Part shown: positions 48,355 to 60,735 of the stretch, piece by piece
Numbering within the stretch: position 1 is the stretch's first letter
How the letters are laid out: every line of letters begins with the position of its first letter
Assembly (NCBI RefSeq): GCF_007035645.1
Contig: NZ_AP019632.1
Span: 2,914,001 to 2,978,000, forward strand
Reading direction: 5' to 3'
Length of the DNA stretch: 64,000 bases
DNA from: Enterobacter asburiae
GTDB taxonomy: Bacteria; Pseudomonadota; Gammaproteobacteria; Enterobacterales; Enterobacteriaceae
Made by a program: the position numbers and the translations under genes
The notes under the pieces: model-generated
The model's input: the letters and a program-made list of their open reading frames with translations, nothing else
The model's database searches: none
What the model was told of the DNA's origin: nothing

Positions 48355-51300
48355 TCAGGAAGCGTCCGCCGTGGTTTCCGGCAACGACTCCGGCGGCTGC
48401 GGCGCAAAGCCGCGCAGCCCCACAACGTGAACGTGTTCGCTGTTCTGGAACACCTTACGCACCAGTTTGTAGGTGGTGCCCTTCTCGGGGCTGATGTTCT
48501 CCGGCGCCGCGATAATGAGCTGCATATCGAGACGTTCGCAAAGCTCGAACAGCGTGGCAATCGAGCGGGCATCAAGTCGCGCCGCCTCATCCAGGAACAG
48601 CAGTCGGCATGGCGAGATATCTTTGCCGCGCAGGCGGCGCGCTTCATCTTCCCAGCTCTGTACGACCATCACCAGAATTGACATCCCGGTACCGATCGCT
48701 TCACCGGTAGAGAGCGCCCCGGATTCCGCACGCAGCCAGCCATCTGAGCCACGGTTTACCTCAACTTCCATTTCCAGGTAGTTACGGTAGTCCAGCAGCT
48801 CTTCACCGATGGTTTGTGGCGTACGCTGGCCCATATCAATCTGCGGGTTCAGGCGCTGATACAGCTTCGCCAGCGCTTCGGAGAAGGTCAGACGGTTGCT
48901 GTTGAACAGATCCTGATGCTGCTCGTGCTGCTCTGAGAGCACTTCCAGCAGCGTCGCGTGGGCCTCACGCACGTTGACGTTGAGGCGCACGCTGTTCACC
49001 TGGCCAAACGACACGCTCTGCAGACCCTGGTTCAGCTGGCGGATACGGTTCTGCTCGCGCTGAATGGTTTTACGAATAATGTTCGCCACGCTGCGGGAGC
49101 TGATCGCCAGCTTCTGTTCGCGGGAGGTCAGTTCTTCCGTCAGACGGCCCAGCTCGATTTCCATCTGTTCGATGGCTTCAACCGGATCGTCGGTACGGAT
49201 GATGTCCTGACGAATACGCTCGCGCAGGTGCTGGTAAACCGCCACGAAGAACTGGATTTTACGTTCCGGACGCTTCGGATCCTCCGACATGCGCAGCACG
49301 TCGCGCAGGTGTTCGTTATCCGCCACCGCCAGACGCAGCGCACCCAACGCCTTATCCGACATGGAGCGCAGCTCATCGGCAGAGAGATACGCCAGCTCAC
49401 GGCGGTGCAGACGACGCTCAACGTTATTGTCTTTCACCATGCGCATCACCGCGCACCAGCCCGCCTTGGCGGTCACGACCTGCTCGCGCATTTCGTGATA
49501 GTCGCGTTCCAGCTTGCGCAGGCGACGGGTCAGGTTATCCATTTCGGCTTCGCAGAAGGTCAGCGCTTTTTCCAGCTGATTACGACGCGCGCGGTTATTG
49601 CTGAGCTGCGAATGCAACTCGTCACGACGAATACGCGCGCGCTCTTCTGCCCCGCTGTCGGCACGAACGCCGATGTCCTGAAGCTCTTTCTGCAGATCGT
49701 TTAACAGCTCTTTCTTGGTGTCGAAGGAGCTTTTCAGCGAGGCCAGCACCTGGTTGTACTGGTTCAGCTGAGCGGAGTGGCTGCGCATTGCTTCGCGGGC
49801 GCGAGTACGTTCCGCTTCCGCCTGCTCGAGGCGCTGACGCAGTTTTTCGTTCAGATCGCTGTTACCGCTCAGCATTTCAGCCGAATCGGAGTAGCCAAAG
49901 TGGGCCCGACGCTGCACCACTTCCGTCAGGGCAAACGCCTGCTGACGCGCTTCGCGCTGCACCTGCTGCGACCAGGCATAATCTTCTTTTAACTGCTCGA
50001 ACTGTTCCGGGTCGCTCTGCAGGACAGACACGACGGGCTCCAGCTTCGCCAGCTGATTGCCGTGCTGCTGAACGAAACGCGCGGCTTCCTGCGCTTCATC
50101 CAGACGCTCCTGGATCTCATCCACACGGTCAGCCAGCGTGTCATCCGCCAGCAGATTCAGGCGCGGCAGAATGCGGTTAAGGGCAGCGACGCCCTCTTTC
50201 GCCTGTTCAAACTGAACGCGACTCTGCTGGTTATCGCTTTCATGGCTGGCAATCGCACGTTCCAGCTCGCCACGGCGGGTATTGAGCTTGCGGATTTCGG
50301 CTTCCGGATCCGCGTCAAACGCTACGGCGAGATGGCTGCCGATAAAACGGCTGAACGACTGGTGCAAACGCTGGGTTTTCTGCACGTCAAACGACAGGGT
50401 CGCAAAACGTTCAGACAGCGTTTCACGCTCGGCGTGCAGGCTCTCGATGCGGCTTTCGCGCGCGGCGCGGCCAAACAGCGGCAGCTCCGGGAAGCGGGAA
50501 TAACGCCACTGACGGTCGGCAATTTTCACCACCACCGCTTTTTCCAGCTCGTCGACGCTGAATACGCTGTCATCGAACGACTGCGGATCCCCTTCGATCA
50601 GGTAGAGATCTTCCGGGCAATCTTCCAGGCCGGCAAGCTGATCAGAAATCAGCGACAGATCCGGGACCACAATCGCGTTGCGGGATGGACCGTACAGCGC
50701 GGAGAAGTACGGGGCATCGTCCAGGCCAACGTCGTCATAAATCTCGGACAGCAGCACGCCGCCAAAACGCTCGGCTAATGCATTCAGGCGCGGATCTTCT
50801 GACCCGCCCGGCTGGCTTAAGCGCTCAATTTCTTCATCGACGTCGCGCTTGCGGGCGCCCACTTCGTCACGCTCAACGATGGCTTCACGTTCGCGCTCCA
50901 GCAGCTGCTGCAGGTATTCGGTCACTTCCTGACTGGATTCGAACTGCTCGCCGCACTGCTCGCTGAGCTGGTTCAGGCTGCTTTGAGCCGCCAGCCAGAC
51001 CGGCGCACGCTCCAGGAGCGTCTTCGAACGGGACTGAATCTGCTCCAGCTCCTGACGCAGGGTCATACGCTGTTCGCTGGCGTTTGATACGGTATCGGAC
51101 AGGGCCGCAATACGCGCTTCCAGCTCCTGATGCAGGGCCTCAAGCTCGTCGAAATCGTAATTTTTTCCCTGACGCTTGCAGAATTCCGCCAGCAGACGCT
51201 CGGCTTCCTGCTGCTCGCGCAGGCGCTGCTCCAGTTCGTTCAGACGCATACGCAGCGGCTGAACCTGCTCGGCCAGATGGCGCTGGTTCACACCGTCGCG

Positions 51301-52806
51301 CAGCAGTTCACGGGCAACGTCCCAGGCTTCGCTACGCGCCAGCGGGCCGTTAATAGCAACTACCAGCTGATAAGCCTGCTCAAACTGGCTGTGCGCCGTT
51401 TGCGCGACGCTCATTTTCTGTTCAAGGGAGAGCAGTTTCTCGGTGGCTTCCTGCTCTTTGGCCTGGAAGGTATCCAGCCATTCGTCGGCGCTGTCCGGCG
51501 TAAGGTCAGGCAGATGGCACAGCTCTTTCGCACGCTGTAATGCCTGCAGTGCCTGGGTGTACTGAATCGCTCGCGTTTGCTGCACGTCCAGCGCCTGCTG
51601 GTAATCGGCAAGCTGGCTTTTCAGCTCATCCACTTCCAGCTCGGCCGCTTCGGCGCGGGCTTCGTTCTCTTCCTGCATGTCGGCGGCTTCGGCCACCACT
51701 TCATTTTGCTCTTCGAGACGAATCTGAAGCTCATCGAGGTCCGCTTCATAGCGCTCGATTTTTTCCTGCTGACGCAGCGCGGTCTGCACCAGGTTCAGAT
51801 GATCGCTGGCGGCCTGATAATCGGCTTCCAGGTCGCCTTCAGCACCGTTGTGCTCGCCCAGCTCGCGCGCCATTTCAACGTGCTTGTACTGCTCCGCTAC
51901 CAGCTGTTTACGGGAGGTAAACAGCTCGCGACGGTATTCTAATGCCTGATCGAGATGCACGCGGCGCTCGTTGGCGTGGCGCATGTAGTCCGCCGCCACG
52001 TAGTTGGTGGCTTCGCTGATCAGGTGTTTAAACAGGTCGCGGTCAGACTGGGTAACGCGAATCGCTTCCAGCGTCATGCGGTTTTCGCGCAGCGCCGCTT
52101 CCATATCCTGGAAGGCCTTACGCACGCCGCTGTTTTCCGGCAGCAGGTAGTCGCGCAGGGAGCGGGTAATCGCGCTGGAGATACCGCCGTACAGAGACGC
52201 TTCAATCAGGCGGTAGTATTTGCTGCGGTCTGATGCGGTGCGCAGACGACGCGCCACCACGCCCAGATCGAACATCAGCGAGTGGTAGTCGGTAATCGAG
52301 TTGAACTGCTTGAACTGTACGCCTTCGATGGCTTCAAGCTTGTCTTTCAGCTCCTGCAGCGTCAGCACGCGCGCCTGGCGTTCGTTCAGGGTTTCCGTCA
52401 GCAGCGCCGTCGGCTGCACGGAGGTCGGCAGCCCCTGGATCGCAAACGGCTTGATATCCACTTTACGGTCGCGACCGGCGACCTGCTGCAGGCGCACGCC
52501 CACCACAACGCGCTGATGACGGGAGTTAATGACGTCCAGAACCGAATAACAGACACCGGCCTTCAGCTTACCGTGCAGACCTTTATCACGGGAGCCGCTT
52601 GTGGCTCCCGCTTCGGTGGTGTTACGGAAGTGAAGCAGCGTCAGATCGGGGATCAGCGCCGTAACAAAGGCCGCCATGGTGGTGGATTTACCCGCACCGT
52701 TACCGCCGGAGAGCGTCGTGACCAGCTCATCCAGATCGAACGTTCGGGCAAAGAAGCCGTTCCAGTTAATCAGCGTCAGTGAGCGAAATTTACCGCGTTC
52801 AATCAT
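48355..52806 (-). CDS. mukB: Chromosome condensin subunit MukB
   Basis: SMC-like ATPase of the MukBEF condensin. It has 1483 residues (E. coli 1486). The Walker A motif [13 protein letters not shown] is near residue 34, two long coiled coils (about 290-640 and 805-1210) flank a hinge that binds topoisomerase IV and DNA (about 645-800), and the C-terminal head carries the signature [13 protein letters not shown] near 1365 and Walker [12 protein letters not shown]. The mukE stop and the mukB start overlap by 1 bp (TAATG). Confidence 0.98.
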   Translation of the reverse strand: MIERGKFRSLTLINWNGFFARTFDLDELVTTLSGGNGAGKSTTMAAFVTALIPDLTLLHFRNTTEAGATSGSRDKGLHGKLKAGVCYSVLDVINSRHQRVVVGVRLQQVAGRDRKVDIKPFAIQGLPTSVQPTALLTETLNERQARVLTLQELKDKLEAIEGVQFKQFNSITDYHSLMFDLGVVARRLRTASDRSKYYRLIEASLYGGISSAITRSLRDYLLPENSGVRKAFQDMEAALRENRMTLEAIRVTQSDRDLFKHLISEATNYVAADYMRHANERRVHLDQALEYRRELFTSRKQLVAEQYKHVEMARELGEHNGAEGDLEADYQAASDHLNLVQTALRQQEKIERYEADLDELQIRLEEQNEVVAEAADMQEENEARAEAAELEVDELKSQLADYQQALDVQQTRAIQYTQALQALQRAKELCHLPDLTPDSADEWLDTFQAKEQEATEKLLSLEQKMSVAQTAHSQFEQAYQLVVAINGPLARSEAWDVARELLRDGVNQRHLAEQVQPLRMRLNELEQRLREQQEAERLLAEFCKRQGKNYDFDELEALHQELEARIAALSDTVSNASEQRMTLRQELEQIQSRSKTLLERAPVWLAAQSSLNQLSEQCGEQFESSQEVTEYLQQLLEREREAIVERDEVGARKRDVDEEIERLSQPGGSEDPRLNALAERFGGVLLSEIYDDVGLDDAPYFSALYGPSRNAIVVPDLSLISDQLAGLEDCPEDLYLIEGDPQSFDDSVFSVDELEKAVVVKIADRQWRYSRFPELPLFGRAARESRIESLHAERETLSERFATLSFDVQKTQRLHQSFSRFIGSHLAVAFDADPEAEIRKLNTRRGELERAIASHESDNQQSRVQFEQAKEGVAALNRILPRLNLLADDTLADRVDEIQERLDEAQEAARFVQQHGNQLAKLEPVVSVLQSDPEQFEQLKEDYAWSQQVQREARQQAFALTEVVQRRAHFGYSDSAEMLSGNSDLNEKLRQRLEQAEAERTRAREAMRSHSAQLNQYNQVLASLKSSFDTKKELLNDLQKELQDIGVRADSGAEERARIRRDELHSQLSNNRARRNQLEKALTFCEAEMDNLTRRLRKLERDYHEMREQVVTAKAGWCAVMRMVKDNNVERRLHRRELAYLSADELRSMSDKALGALRLAVADNEHLRDVLRMSEDPKRPERKIQFFVAVYQHLRERIRQDIIRTDDPVEAIEQMEIELGRLTEELTSREQKLAISSRSVANIIRKTIQREQNRIRQLNQGLQSVSFGQVNSVRLNVNVREAHATLLEVLSEQHEQHQDLFNSNRLTFSEALAKLYQRLNPQIDMGQRTPQTIGEELLDYRNYLEMEVEVNRGSDGWLRAESGALSTGEAIGTGMSILVMVVQSWEDEARRLRGKDISPCRLLFLDEAARLDARSIATLFELCERLDMQLIIAAPENISPEKGTTYKLVRKVFQNSEHVHVVGLRGFAPQPPESLPETTADAS

Positions 52807-53510
52807 TACTCTTCCTCCCCGCTATCCGGCAGATTCTCTTCATGCTCGTCATTGAGCTGCAAATGGTTTTCCACCGGCATCGCTTCACCGTCGCGGATCA
52901 TGCGGAGCTGCGCTTCACGCGCGTCATCGCCCGCGCGCACGTCGGCGCCGAAGCGGAAGACTGATTCCGTAATGCGGAATTTGCTGCTGTCGTGGCCCAT
53001 AAACCAGACCATCCCCAGACGACGCAGACGGTTCAGGGAAGAGCGAACCTTTTCCTGTAATTTCTGACGGTCAAGATCCGACCCCGTGGAGCGGTTGTTC
53101 ACCAGCTTCAGCAGCTTGCTTTCATCTGCCAGCGTCAACAGCTCGTCGTAAAGTTCCTGCTGGGTGAAGATCCCTTCATTCGCCAGACGTTCCGGGCTGA
53201 GGTAGAGGTAGCAAAGAATTTTGCCGACCATCATATCCAGCTCGGAGAGCACGGAACGCGGAATAAGCGTTGTGGAGCGCGGGCGCAGGTAGAAAAAACC
53301 TTCCGGCGCGCGGATAAGTTCCACGTTATAGCGTGCGTAAAACTCTTCCAGGTACTCCTGGAAGTCCATCAAAAAGGCGTGATTATCCAGCTCGTCTAAT
53401 CCAATGTGACGACCGGCACGCAGCTGGCTGTCCAGCGCAGGAAATAACGGATTCGCCAGCGCCTGTGCCAGCTTAACTGGCATCACTTGTTCAATATTTG
53501 TCAATGACAT
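52806..53510 (-). CDS. mukE: Condensin subunit MukE
   Basis: Winged-helix kite subunit of MukBEF, 234 residues from ATG 53510 ([20 protein letters not shown]), equal to E. coli; the acidic C-terminal tail ends DSGEEE. The longer frame to 53585 lies inside mukF and is rejected. The start overlaps the end of mukF by 20 bp. Confidence 0.97.
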   Translation of the reverse strand: MSLTNIEQVMPVKLAQALANPLFPALDSQLRAGRHIGLDELDNHAFLMDFQEYLEEFYARYNVELIRAPEGFFYLRPRSTTLIPRSVLSELDMMVGKILCYLYLSPERLANEGIFTQQELYDELLTLADESKLLKLVNNRSTGSDLDRQKLQEKVRSSLNRLRRLGMVWFMGHDSSKFRITESVFRFGADVRAGDDAREAQLRMIRDGEAMPVENHLQLNDEHEENLPDSGEEE

Positions 53511-54813
53511 GCGCCTGTACCTTGGCTCCGTAATCGTTGATTGGCTGCCACTTCGGCGGCAGTCCGGTGAAATCTGCTTGCGCAACGCCCAGGCGCACCG
53601 CCTGGTCTACCACAATGCGGGCAATGTCGAAGTGGCGCGCGCGTGGATATTGCGCCAGATAGTCGCGCACCACGAGCCCAAGATCCAGCGGCACTTGTCT
53701 GGTTTTGTAGACAGCGAGCTGTTCTTCAATCATCGCCGCAAGCTGCTCGCGAATTTCGTTAAATTCTTCGTATTCCAGATCCGGCGGCAGTTCACCGGTC
53801 ACCTCTTCATCGCGCAGCGCCATCTCTTCGTCGCGCATATCCAGCAGACGATCGGCATTGGCGTAGGTCAGCGCCCACGGCGCATCGAAATAGGTCTGCA
53901 CCGACTGACGCAGACGCTGAGCAAAGACGCGGTTTTTATCCATATCAATCGCGGTACGGATAAATTTATGCACGTGTCGGTCATAGCCGATCCACAGGTC
54001 GATCGACTGCTGGCCCCAGCTGATAATGCGATCGAGTTTGCTCTGCAGATCGAACACCAGGCGGTCGACAAAATGCAGATCGTCGTGCGCCAGCGTCGCA
54101 TCCTGGATGCGTAGCAGGTTAGCCTGCAGCTTGTCCCCTGCGGCTTCCAGCGTATCCTGGAGCTCACGCAGCGTGCCGGAAGTTTCTGACAGCAGAAGTT
54201 CACAGCTGGAGATGGCCGCTCGCCAGTCTTTATTCAGCAGCTGGGCGATATCGTCTTTCACCTGCTGCTGCTGTTCGTCCATCAGGCGCTGGGTGAGATC
54301 GATACTGTCGAAAATCTCGGCCACCGAATATTTCAGCGGCGCGTAGACGTTACGGTGCCAGTGGAATTCGTCACCGTTTTCATCCGCCGCGTCGGCGGCG
54401 CGCTTAAGCTCACCCGCCACGATCGAGAGCTGCATGGAAAGACGCAGCGTAGAAAATTCACGCTGGCGAATATAGTAATCGGTGATGCCGATGCCCAGCG
54501 GCGTCAGGCGATAGATGGCGTTTCCTTCCGCCTGCTCGCTGGTAAAGCGGTTCAGCAGACGTTGACGCACCATATCGTTGATTGCGTTGTTGGCACGCAC
54601 GCTAATGGTTTCGCTGGTTTGCTCAAACGCATCACTGACATGGCGGAACGCATCCACCAGTTCACCCTCGCTCATTTCACCATCCAGCCGCTCGCCGTTC
54701 AGCGTGGCAACCGCCAGCAGGAAAGAGAGTCTGTCTACCGGCAGCGAGATGGAGAAATCGTTTTTCCTGGCCCAGGCAACCAGTTCGGGGACTGTCTGGG
54801 AAAATTCACTCAT
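53491..54813 (-). CDS. mukF: Condensin kleisin subunit MukF
   Basis: Kleisin of MukBEF, 440 residues as in E. coli: N-terminal winged-helix dimerisation domain (about 1-115), helical bundle, acidic MukE-binding middle ([21 protein letters not shown], about 325-345), and C-terminal winged helix that contacts the MukB head. It starts 3 bp before cmoM ends. Confidence 0.97.
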   Translation of the reverse strand: MSEFSQTVPELVAWARKNDFSISLPVDRLSFLLAVATLNGERLDGEMSEGELVDAFRHVSDAFEQTSETISVRANNAINDMVRQRLLNRFTSEQAEGNAIYRLTPLGIGITDYYIRQREFSTLRLSMQLSIVAGELKRAADAADENGDEFHWHRNVYAPLKYSVAEIFDSIDLTQRLMDEQQQQVKDDIAQLLNKDWRAAISSCELLLSETSGTLRELQDTLEAAGDKLQANLLRIQDATLAHDDLHFVDRLVFDLQSKLDRIISWGQQSIDLWIGYDRHVHKFIRTAIDMDKNRVFAQRLRQSVQTYFDAPWALTYANADRLLDMRDEEMALRDEEVTGELPPDLEYEEFNEIREQLAAMIEEQLAVYKTRQVPLDLGLVVRDYLAQYPRARHFDIARIVVDQAVRLGVAQADFTGLPPKWQPINDYGAKVQAHVIDKY

Positions 54814-54816
54814 AGG

Positions 54817-55596
54817 TTATCCTTGCATCTGCGGCTTGTGCGCGGTGACGTGAATATAGCGGCCAAGGCTGATAAAAGGCTCCTGACGGCAATACCGCGT
54901 TTCTAATTCTGTTAAGGTGTCAAAACAGTCACGCTGTTTGTGTTTTTCACGCAGATAATCATGAAACACCCTGACGCCCGTCTTCCCGACGATCTGCCAG
55001 CCAATCGCTTCCAGCCAGCCATAAACCTGCTGTGGATCGCGCGGATAGTCCGGGGAAAGCGTGCGCTTTTTCTTTTTGGGCATCCCGACCTGCACATAGT
55101 CGAAGTTTCCTGCAACCATGTTGTGCATCAGGAAGCCGTTAGCATTGTAGAACATCAGCGACAGCGTGCCGCCCGGGCGCAACATAGACCAGAGGGTTTG
55201 TAACACGCTTTGCGGATCGGCAACCCACTCCAGCACCGCATGAAACAATATCAGATCAACCTGTGTTTCCAAATGCTGTGCGATGTCCTGAGCGGCGCAT
55301 TGTATAAAATGCATGTTGTCGCTCACACCTTTCTCTTCTGCAGCACGCGTCGCGCGGGCGACCATTTCAGCAGAAAGATCGCAAAGCGTGACGTGATGAC
55401 CGCGCCCGGCCATTTTTATCGCCGTCTGCCCTTCACCGCCACCGGCGTCCAGCACGCGCAACGTTTGACCACCAAAGGTAGCCAGAATGGTGTCCAGATC
55501 CTGCCAGAGGATCGTCTGACGGAGCTGACCTTTCGTGGTGCCATAAATGTTGCGCGAAAACTTTTCCGCGATGTCATCAAAATTGCGATCCCGCAT
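54817..55596 (-). CDS. cmoM: tRNA 5-carboxymethoxyuridine methyltransferase CmoM
   Basis: SAM-dependent enzyme converting cmo5U34 to mcmo5U34 in tRNA (E. coli smtA). It has 259 residues from ATG 55596 (MRDRNFDDIAEKFSRNIYGT), with SAM motif VLDAGGGEGQTAIKMAGRGH. The nine codons upstream to 55623 are not conserved. First gene of the cmoM-mukFEB operon, divergent from elyC. Confidence 0.95.
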   Translation of the reverse strand: MRDRNFDDIAEKFSRNIYGTTKGQLRQTILWQDLDTILATFGGQTLRVLDAGGGEGQTAIKMAGRGHHVTLCDLSAEMVARATRAAEEKGVSDNMHFIQCAAQDIAQHLETQVDLILFHAVLEWVADPQSVLQTLWSMLRPGGTLSLMFYNANGFLMHNMVAGNFDYVQVGMPKKKKRTLSPDYPRDPQQVYGWLEAIGWQIVGKTGVRVFHDYLREKHKQRDCFDTLTELETRYCRQEPFISLGRYIHVTAHKPQMQG

Positions 55597-55720
55597 TGGG
55601 AGAGTTCCACTCGCTAACTGCAAAACCGCTATTTTGTCACACCCGCGCGGAGAATGAACCTCTCTGGTGTAATATCACGGGTAATCACCTGCTATATGGT
55701 CAAAAAAGGAACCAAAAAGG

Positions 55721-56500
55721 ATGCTTTTTACCCTTAAGAAATACATTGGAGGGATGATGCTTCCCCTTCCGCTGCTGCTCATCATCATCGCGCTGGGGCT
55801 GGCGCTGGTGTGGCTCAGTCGCTTTCAGAAGAGTGGTAAAACGCTTATCACGCTCGGCTGGTTTGTCCTGCTGCTGTTGAGCCTGCAGCCGGTCGCGGAT
55901 GGTCTGCTACGCCCCATCGAAAACAAATACCCAACATGGCAGGGAAATCAGAAAGTGGCGTACATCGTGGTGCTGGGCGGCGGATATACCTGGGATCCTG
56001 ACTGGGCCCCCAGTTCAAACCTGATCAACAACAGCCTGCCGCGGCTAAACGAAGGCATTCGCCTCTGGCTGGCGAACCCGGGATCAAAAATGATCTTCAC
56101 CGGCGCGGCGGCCAAAACGAACCCGGTGAGTACGGCTGAAGCGGGCGCCAGGGTCGCAGAATCACTCGGCGTGCCGCGTTCCTCGATTATCACCCTGGAC
56201 AGCCCAAAAGACACCGAAGAAGAGGCTGCCGCAGTGAAGCAGGCAATTGGCGATGTCCCGTTCTTACTGGTGACCTCCGCCTCACACCTGCCCCGCGCGA
56301 TGATTTTCTTCCAGAAGCAAGGCCTGCACCCGCTTCCCGCACCGGCAAACCAGATGGCCATCGACGCGCCGCTCAACCCGTGGGAACGGGCGATCCCATC
56401 CCCGGCCTGGCTGATGCATAGCGATCGCGTCGGTTATGAGACGCTCGGGCGCCTCTGGCAGTGGCTGAAAGGATCGTCAGGCGAGCCAGGGCAGGAGTGA
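55721..56500 (+). CDS. elyC: Envelope biogenesis factor ElyC (DUF218)
   Basis: Inner-membrane protein of 259 residues, needed in E. coli for peptidoglycan assembly at low temperature and linked to undecaprenyl-phosphate carrier lipid use. Two N-terminal membrane helices (about residues 10-65) precede the periplasmic DUF218 domain with YIVVLGGGYTWD, FTGAAAKTNPVSTAE and VTSASHLPRA. Its 3' end overlaps the convergent ycbJ by 24 bp. Confidence 0.95.
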   Translation: MLFTLKKYIGGMMLPLPLLLIIIALGLALVWLSRFQKSGKTLITLGWFVLLLLSLQPVADGLLRPIENKYPTWQGNQKVAYIVVLGGGYTWDPDWAPSSNLINNSLPRLNEGIRLWLANPGSKMIFTGAAAKTNPVSTAEAGARVAESLGVPRSSIITLDSPKDTEEEAAAVKQAIGDVPFLLVTSASHLPRAMIFFQKQGLHPLPAPANQMAIDAPLNPWERAIPSPAWLMHSDRVGYETLGRLWQWLKGSSGEPGQE

Positions 56501-57370
56501 TTTTGTTGCCAGATCGAAATTTGCGCGATTAAAACGTCCGGTGTTAACCAACTGCGCGACTTCGTCCCAGAGCAGGTAAAGCCAGCGCCGCCAGAGAAAC
56601 GCTTCTGCAACGGGTGCGCGTTGAAGGTAGTGCCACAGTAGACCTTCCGCCGCCCCGCTGTCGCTGAGCCTGAACAGCTCGTATTCGCGCGGAGCCCAGA
56701 GCATGATCCCCGGCCCAAGCATCGCCAGAAGCTGATCGCTGCGGGAGTCCTTGAGCATGCTGCGCAGGGTGAAATTACCGTGGATCAGCACGCAGTTGTC
56801 ATTAAAACCGTCGAATAGCGCCGGTAAGCACTCGCGGGTGCGAAACAGAATACGTTTGTCTTGCATGGTTAAACCGGTATTGTTGAACTGGTTAAGCGTT
56901 CCCCACAGCACTTCCACCCGCTGGCGATACCACAGCGGCCACAGGTTTTCCTGAGTGCTGTCGACCGGACCGACAAGCCCGCGGCTATCCTGACGGTGCC
57001 AGGCCAGCAGCGCCTCGACAATCTGGTCTTTTAACTGCTCCCAGCGTTCCGGCGTGCGCGCGGGCGCTTCAACGGGCACGCCGCGTAAACGCTCAATCAG
57101 CAGCACGTCCGGGCCGGGGTGTTCCTCGTGGGTCATCACGCCGTACACCGTCGGCATACGGACGGTTCCCTCCCGCGCCAGCATCGACATTTTCCATGCC
57201 AGCTGCCTGGCAACGCCCGGCGAGGTGAAACTTCTGGCCATCAGCGGCATTGGGTTGCCCTGACTGTCATACAACGACCAAAGCGCGGTATCGGCCTTTT
57301 CACTCACGCATTCGACCCGGCTTAATTTCTCACCCAGCAGATGGCTAAGTTCGGCACGCAGCTGTTCCAT
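56477..57370 (-). CDS. ycbJ: Putative phosphotransferase YcbJ
   Basis: Protein of 297 residues with an aminoglycoside-phosphotransferase/protein-kinase-like fold suggested by VLIERLRGVPVEAPA (hinge) and the catalytic-loop-like stretch NDNCVLIHGNFTLRSMLKD. The usual HxD loop reads HGN, so catalytic competence is uncertain. Function is unknown in E. coli. Convergent with elyC. Confidence 0.88.
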   Translation of the reverse strand: MEQLRAELSHLLGEKLSRVECVSEKADTALWSLYDSQGNPMPLMARSFTSPGVARQLAWKMSMLAREGTVRMPTVYGVMTHEEHPGPDVLLIERLRGVPVEAPARTPERWEQLKDQIVEALLAWHRQDSRGLVGPVDSTQENLWPLWYRQRVEVLWGTLNQFNNTGLTMQDKRILFRTRECLPALFDGFNDNCVLIHGNFTLRSMLKDSRSDQLLAMLGPGIMLWAPREYELFRLSDSGAAEGLLWHYLQRAPVAEAFLWRRWLYLLWDEVAQLVNTGRFNRANFDLATKSLLPWLA

Positions 57371-57479
57371 ATGAGATTACCCCCATTAAGACTACTGCTT
57401 TTATAATGAGCGTCCTGAAGGGAGATGTCACCCGGAAGAGAACAATTAGGAAAAAGAAAGAGGAATTATCGAGGGAGAG

Positions 57480-57505
57480 AACATCCCTCCGACAGGAGGG
57501 ATGCA
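57480..57505 (-). terminator. Possible terminator of the comEC-kdsB operon
   Basis: CATCCCTCC-gaca-GGAGGGATG is a perfect 9-bp stem 8 bp after the kdsB stop; on the minus strand it is followed by TTCTCTCCC rather than a clean T tract, so termination may be partial. Confidence 0.55.
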
Positions 57506-57512
57506 GGCGGTA

Positions 57513-58438
<926 letters not shown>

Positions 58439-58483
58439 AGTTCCTCCGTATGGGTAATCGCTAAAGCTTAACACATTCCCTTT

Positions 58484-59713
58484 TCAGGGAGTGCCTGTTT
58501 CCCAGCCACTTCGACAGGATGTAAACAGTCCGTCGGGCACCCGGCCCAGCGTCACGTCGCAGGCACCCTGCCAGCGCGCGAATTCGCTAATGGCGAACGT
58601 TAACCCTTTTTCCAGGCTCGCCGTCACCCTGACACCCTCTTCCAGATAAAGCGCAATAATTTCAAGCGTGCCTGTCTTGCGGTGCATTTTGGCGTCCATA
58701 CGCCCGACCAGTTGCCCCTTATGCAGCAGCGGGAGAACAAAGTAACCATACTGGCGCTTTGGCGCTGGGGTATAACATTCCAGCCGGTAGCTAAAATCGA
58801 ACAGCTGCTCGGCGCGTTTTCTGTCCCAGACGACCGGGTCGAAAGGCGACAACACCGCACTGTGGGTTGCCTGAAGTTTCCCCTCCTGGGCCAGAGGCAG
58901 TAGCGGGAGGAGATCCGCATGCAGCCACATTTCGCCCAGCGTTTCCACCGTGACGGGGATGATGCGCTGTTCGCGTTGCCAGATGTCCAGCAGCGGTTTC
59001 AGCGCGGGCTGGCGAAGGCGATAATAATCAGCCAGCCATTGCGGGCGGAAAATCCCCAGGCTGCGGGCGCTGTTTTCGAGCATGATAGCCTCGGCCGCCT
59101 CCTGGGTAAGCAGGTCACGCTCGTCGTCCCAGTGCGGCATCACGCGATGCGTCAGGTCGTAGACGCGCTGAAAATTACGCCGCTCAATCACCATGACTTT
59201 GCCTGAGGTAAACAGCCCTTCGAGATGACGTTTATGCGGCTTCCACTCCCACCAGCCGCTGGTGCCTTTGCGCGGGTGTTCAAAATCGGCGGAGCGTACG
59301 GGGCCGTTTTCCTGAATATGCGCGATAAGCTGCTCAATTTCGGCCGCATGTTCCAGCATCCACGCCTGACGGTATTTCCAGCCCATCTTTTCAGGGGCAA
59401 GCATGCGGTGTCGAACCAAGGCAAAATCGCTGCGGGGCAGGAAGCAGGCTTCGTGCGCCCAGTACTCCATTAACTCCCCCTTGCTGAGCGCCTCATCCAG
59501 CCACTGCGAAGGATAATTTCCCAGGCGGCTAAACAGCACGAGGTAAGGGCTACGGGCCACAATGTTAATGGTGTCAATTTGAAGCAGCGACATGCGCTGG
59601 ACGGTAGAGAGAATATCGGCAGGCTGCGCGCGGCGGCGGGGCTTTTTAAGCAGCCCCTGCGCGGCAAGGTGTAAATGACGTGCGGCTGAAAGCGAGAGTT
59701 GCGGTAAAGACAT
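58484..59713 (-). CDS. ycaQ: DNA glycosylase YcaQ (AZL-type, interstrand cross-link repair)
   Basis: Winged-helix HTH_42-family glycosylase that unhooks DNA interstrand cross-links and excises N7-alkylguanine in E. coli. It has 409 residues. The catalytic Q-phi-D motif is Q45-I46-D47 in SLLQIDTINIVARSP; further signatures include EYWAHEACFLPRSDF and FDPVVWDRKRAEQLFDFSYR. Placed between lpxK and ycaR. Confidence 0.93.
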   Translation of the reverse strand: MSLPQLSLSAARHLHLAAQGLLKKPRRRAQPADILSTVQRMSLLQIDTINIVARSPYLVLFSRLGNYPSQWLDEALSKGELMEYWAHEACFLPRSDFALVRHRMLAPEKMGWKYRQAWMLEHAAEIEQLIAHIQENGPVRSADFEHPRKGTSGWWEWKPHKRHLEGLFTSGKVMVIERRNFQRVYDLTHRVMPHWDDERDLLTQEAAEAIMLENSARSLGIFRPQWLADYYRLRQPALKPLLDIWQREQRIIPVTVETLGEMWLHADLLPLLPLAQEGKLQATHSAVLSPFDPVVWDRKRAEQLFDFSYRLECYTPAPKRQYGYFVLPLLHKGQLVGRMDAKMHRKTGTLEIIALYLEEGVRVTASLEKGLTFAISEFARWQGACDVTLGRVPDGLFTSCRSGWETGTP

Positions 59714-59757
59714 GCGTTATCCTGTCAGTCAAAGCGCCACCAGAACCGCGTAAGCGT

Positions 59758-60735
59758 TTATTTCACCAACGCAATCAGTTCCTTGAGCAAACGTTCCGGC
59801 TGCTCGCCGCTGAGTTCAGCGTCAACCGGCAGATACCACCAGTTTTCTTTCGCGAAGGCACGGCATTTCACCGCATCTTTTTCGGTCATGATCAGCGACT
59901 GCCCGGGTACGGTCAGGGCGTCGACCTGCCCTTCCACCAGCGCCTGGTGGTCGGCCAGCGGAACGCGTTTTTCCAGCCGGGCACCGCACTGTTCCAGCGT
60001 CGCGAAGAAGCGCGGCGGATGTCCAATCCCCGCCATCGCCACCGGTGAAGGCAGCTCAGCAACCGACCGGCGTTCACCCGTCACCAGGTTGATCGCCAGG
60101 CCCGGCTGCAGGTACATCGGGATTTCACCCGCTTTTGCCTCACCACCGTTCACAATCACCGCATCAACGGACTTAAGACGCGAAGCGCGTTCGCGCATAG
60201 GGCCGGCCGGCAGCCACCAGCCGTTACCGAAGCGGCGAACCCCGTCGATGACCACAATCTCTTTATCACGCGCCAGGGCGTAATGCTGCAGGCCATCGTC
60301 AGTGATAATAATTTGTACCGCGTGTTCGGCAAGCAGTGCCTGAACGGCGTCGCTGCGCACCGGGGAGACCGCAACCGGCGCGCCGGTGCGCTGGAAAATC
60401 AATACCGGCTCATCACCCGCTTCGGCAGTCGTGGTTTCCGCCGTCAGCAGCAGCGGATAACGCGCCGCTTTACCACCATATCCGCGCGATACCACCCCCG
60501 GGCGGATACCGCGTTTTTGCAATTGCTCCACCAGCCAGATCACCACCGGCGTTTTACCGTTGCCGCCCGCCGTAAGATTACCAACCACCACCACCGGAAC
60601 CGGCGCGCGCCAGGCACGCTTCAGCCCGAGACGGTAAAGCAGACGAATTGTGCCGCTCACCAGGCCGTATAGCCAGGAGAGCGGCAAAAGCAGCAGCCAC
60701 AGCGGAGATTCACCGGACCAGATGCGTGCAATCAT
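59758..60735 (-). CDS. lpxK: Tetraacyldisaccharide 4'-kinase LpxK
   Basis: Phosphorylates the 4' position of the lipid A disaccharide precursor at the inner membrane. It has 325 residues (E. coli 328) with an N-terminal membrane-association helix ([19 protein letters not shown]) and the P-loop [11 protein letters not shown] at residues 52-62; [19 protein letters not shown] holds the DDGxQ motif. The start overlaps the msbA stop by 4 bp. Confidence 0.97.
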   Translation of the reverse strand: MIARIWSGESPLWLLLLPLSWLYGLVSGTIRLLYRLGLKRAWRAPVPVVVVGNLTAGGNGKTPVVIWLVEQLQKRGIRPGVVSRGYGGKAARYPLLLTAETTTAEAGDEPVLIFQRTGAPVAVSPVRSDAVQALLAEHAVQIIITDDGLQHYALARDKEIVVIDGVRRFGNGWWLPAGPMRERASRLKSVDAVIVNGGEAKAGEIPMYLQPGLAINLVTGERRSVAELPSPVAMAGIGHPPRFFATLEQCGARLEKRVPLADHQALVEGQVDALTVPGQSLIMTEKDAVKCRAFAKENWWYLPVDAELSGEQPERLLKELIALVK

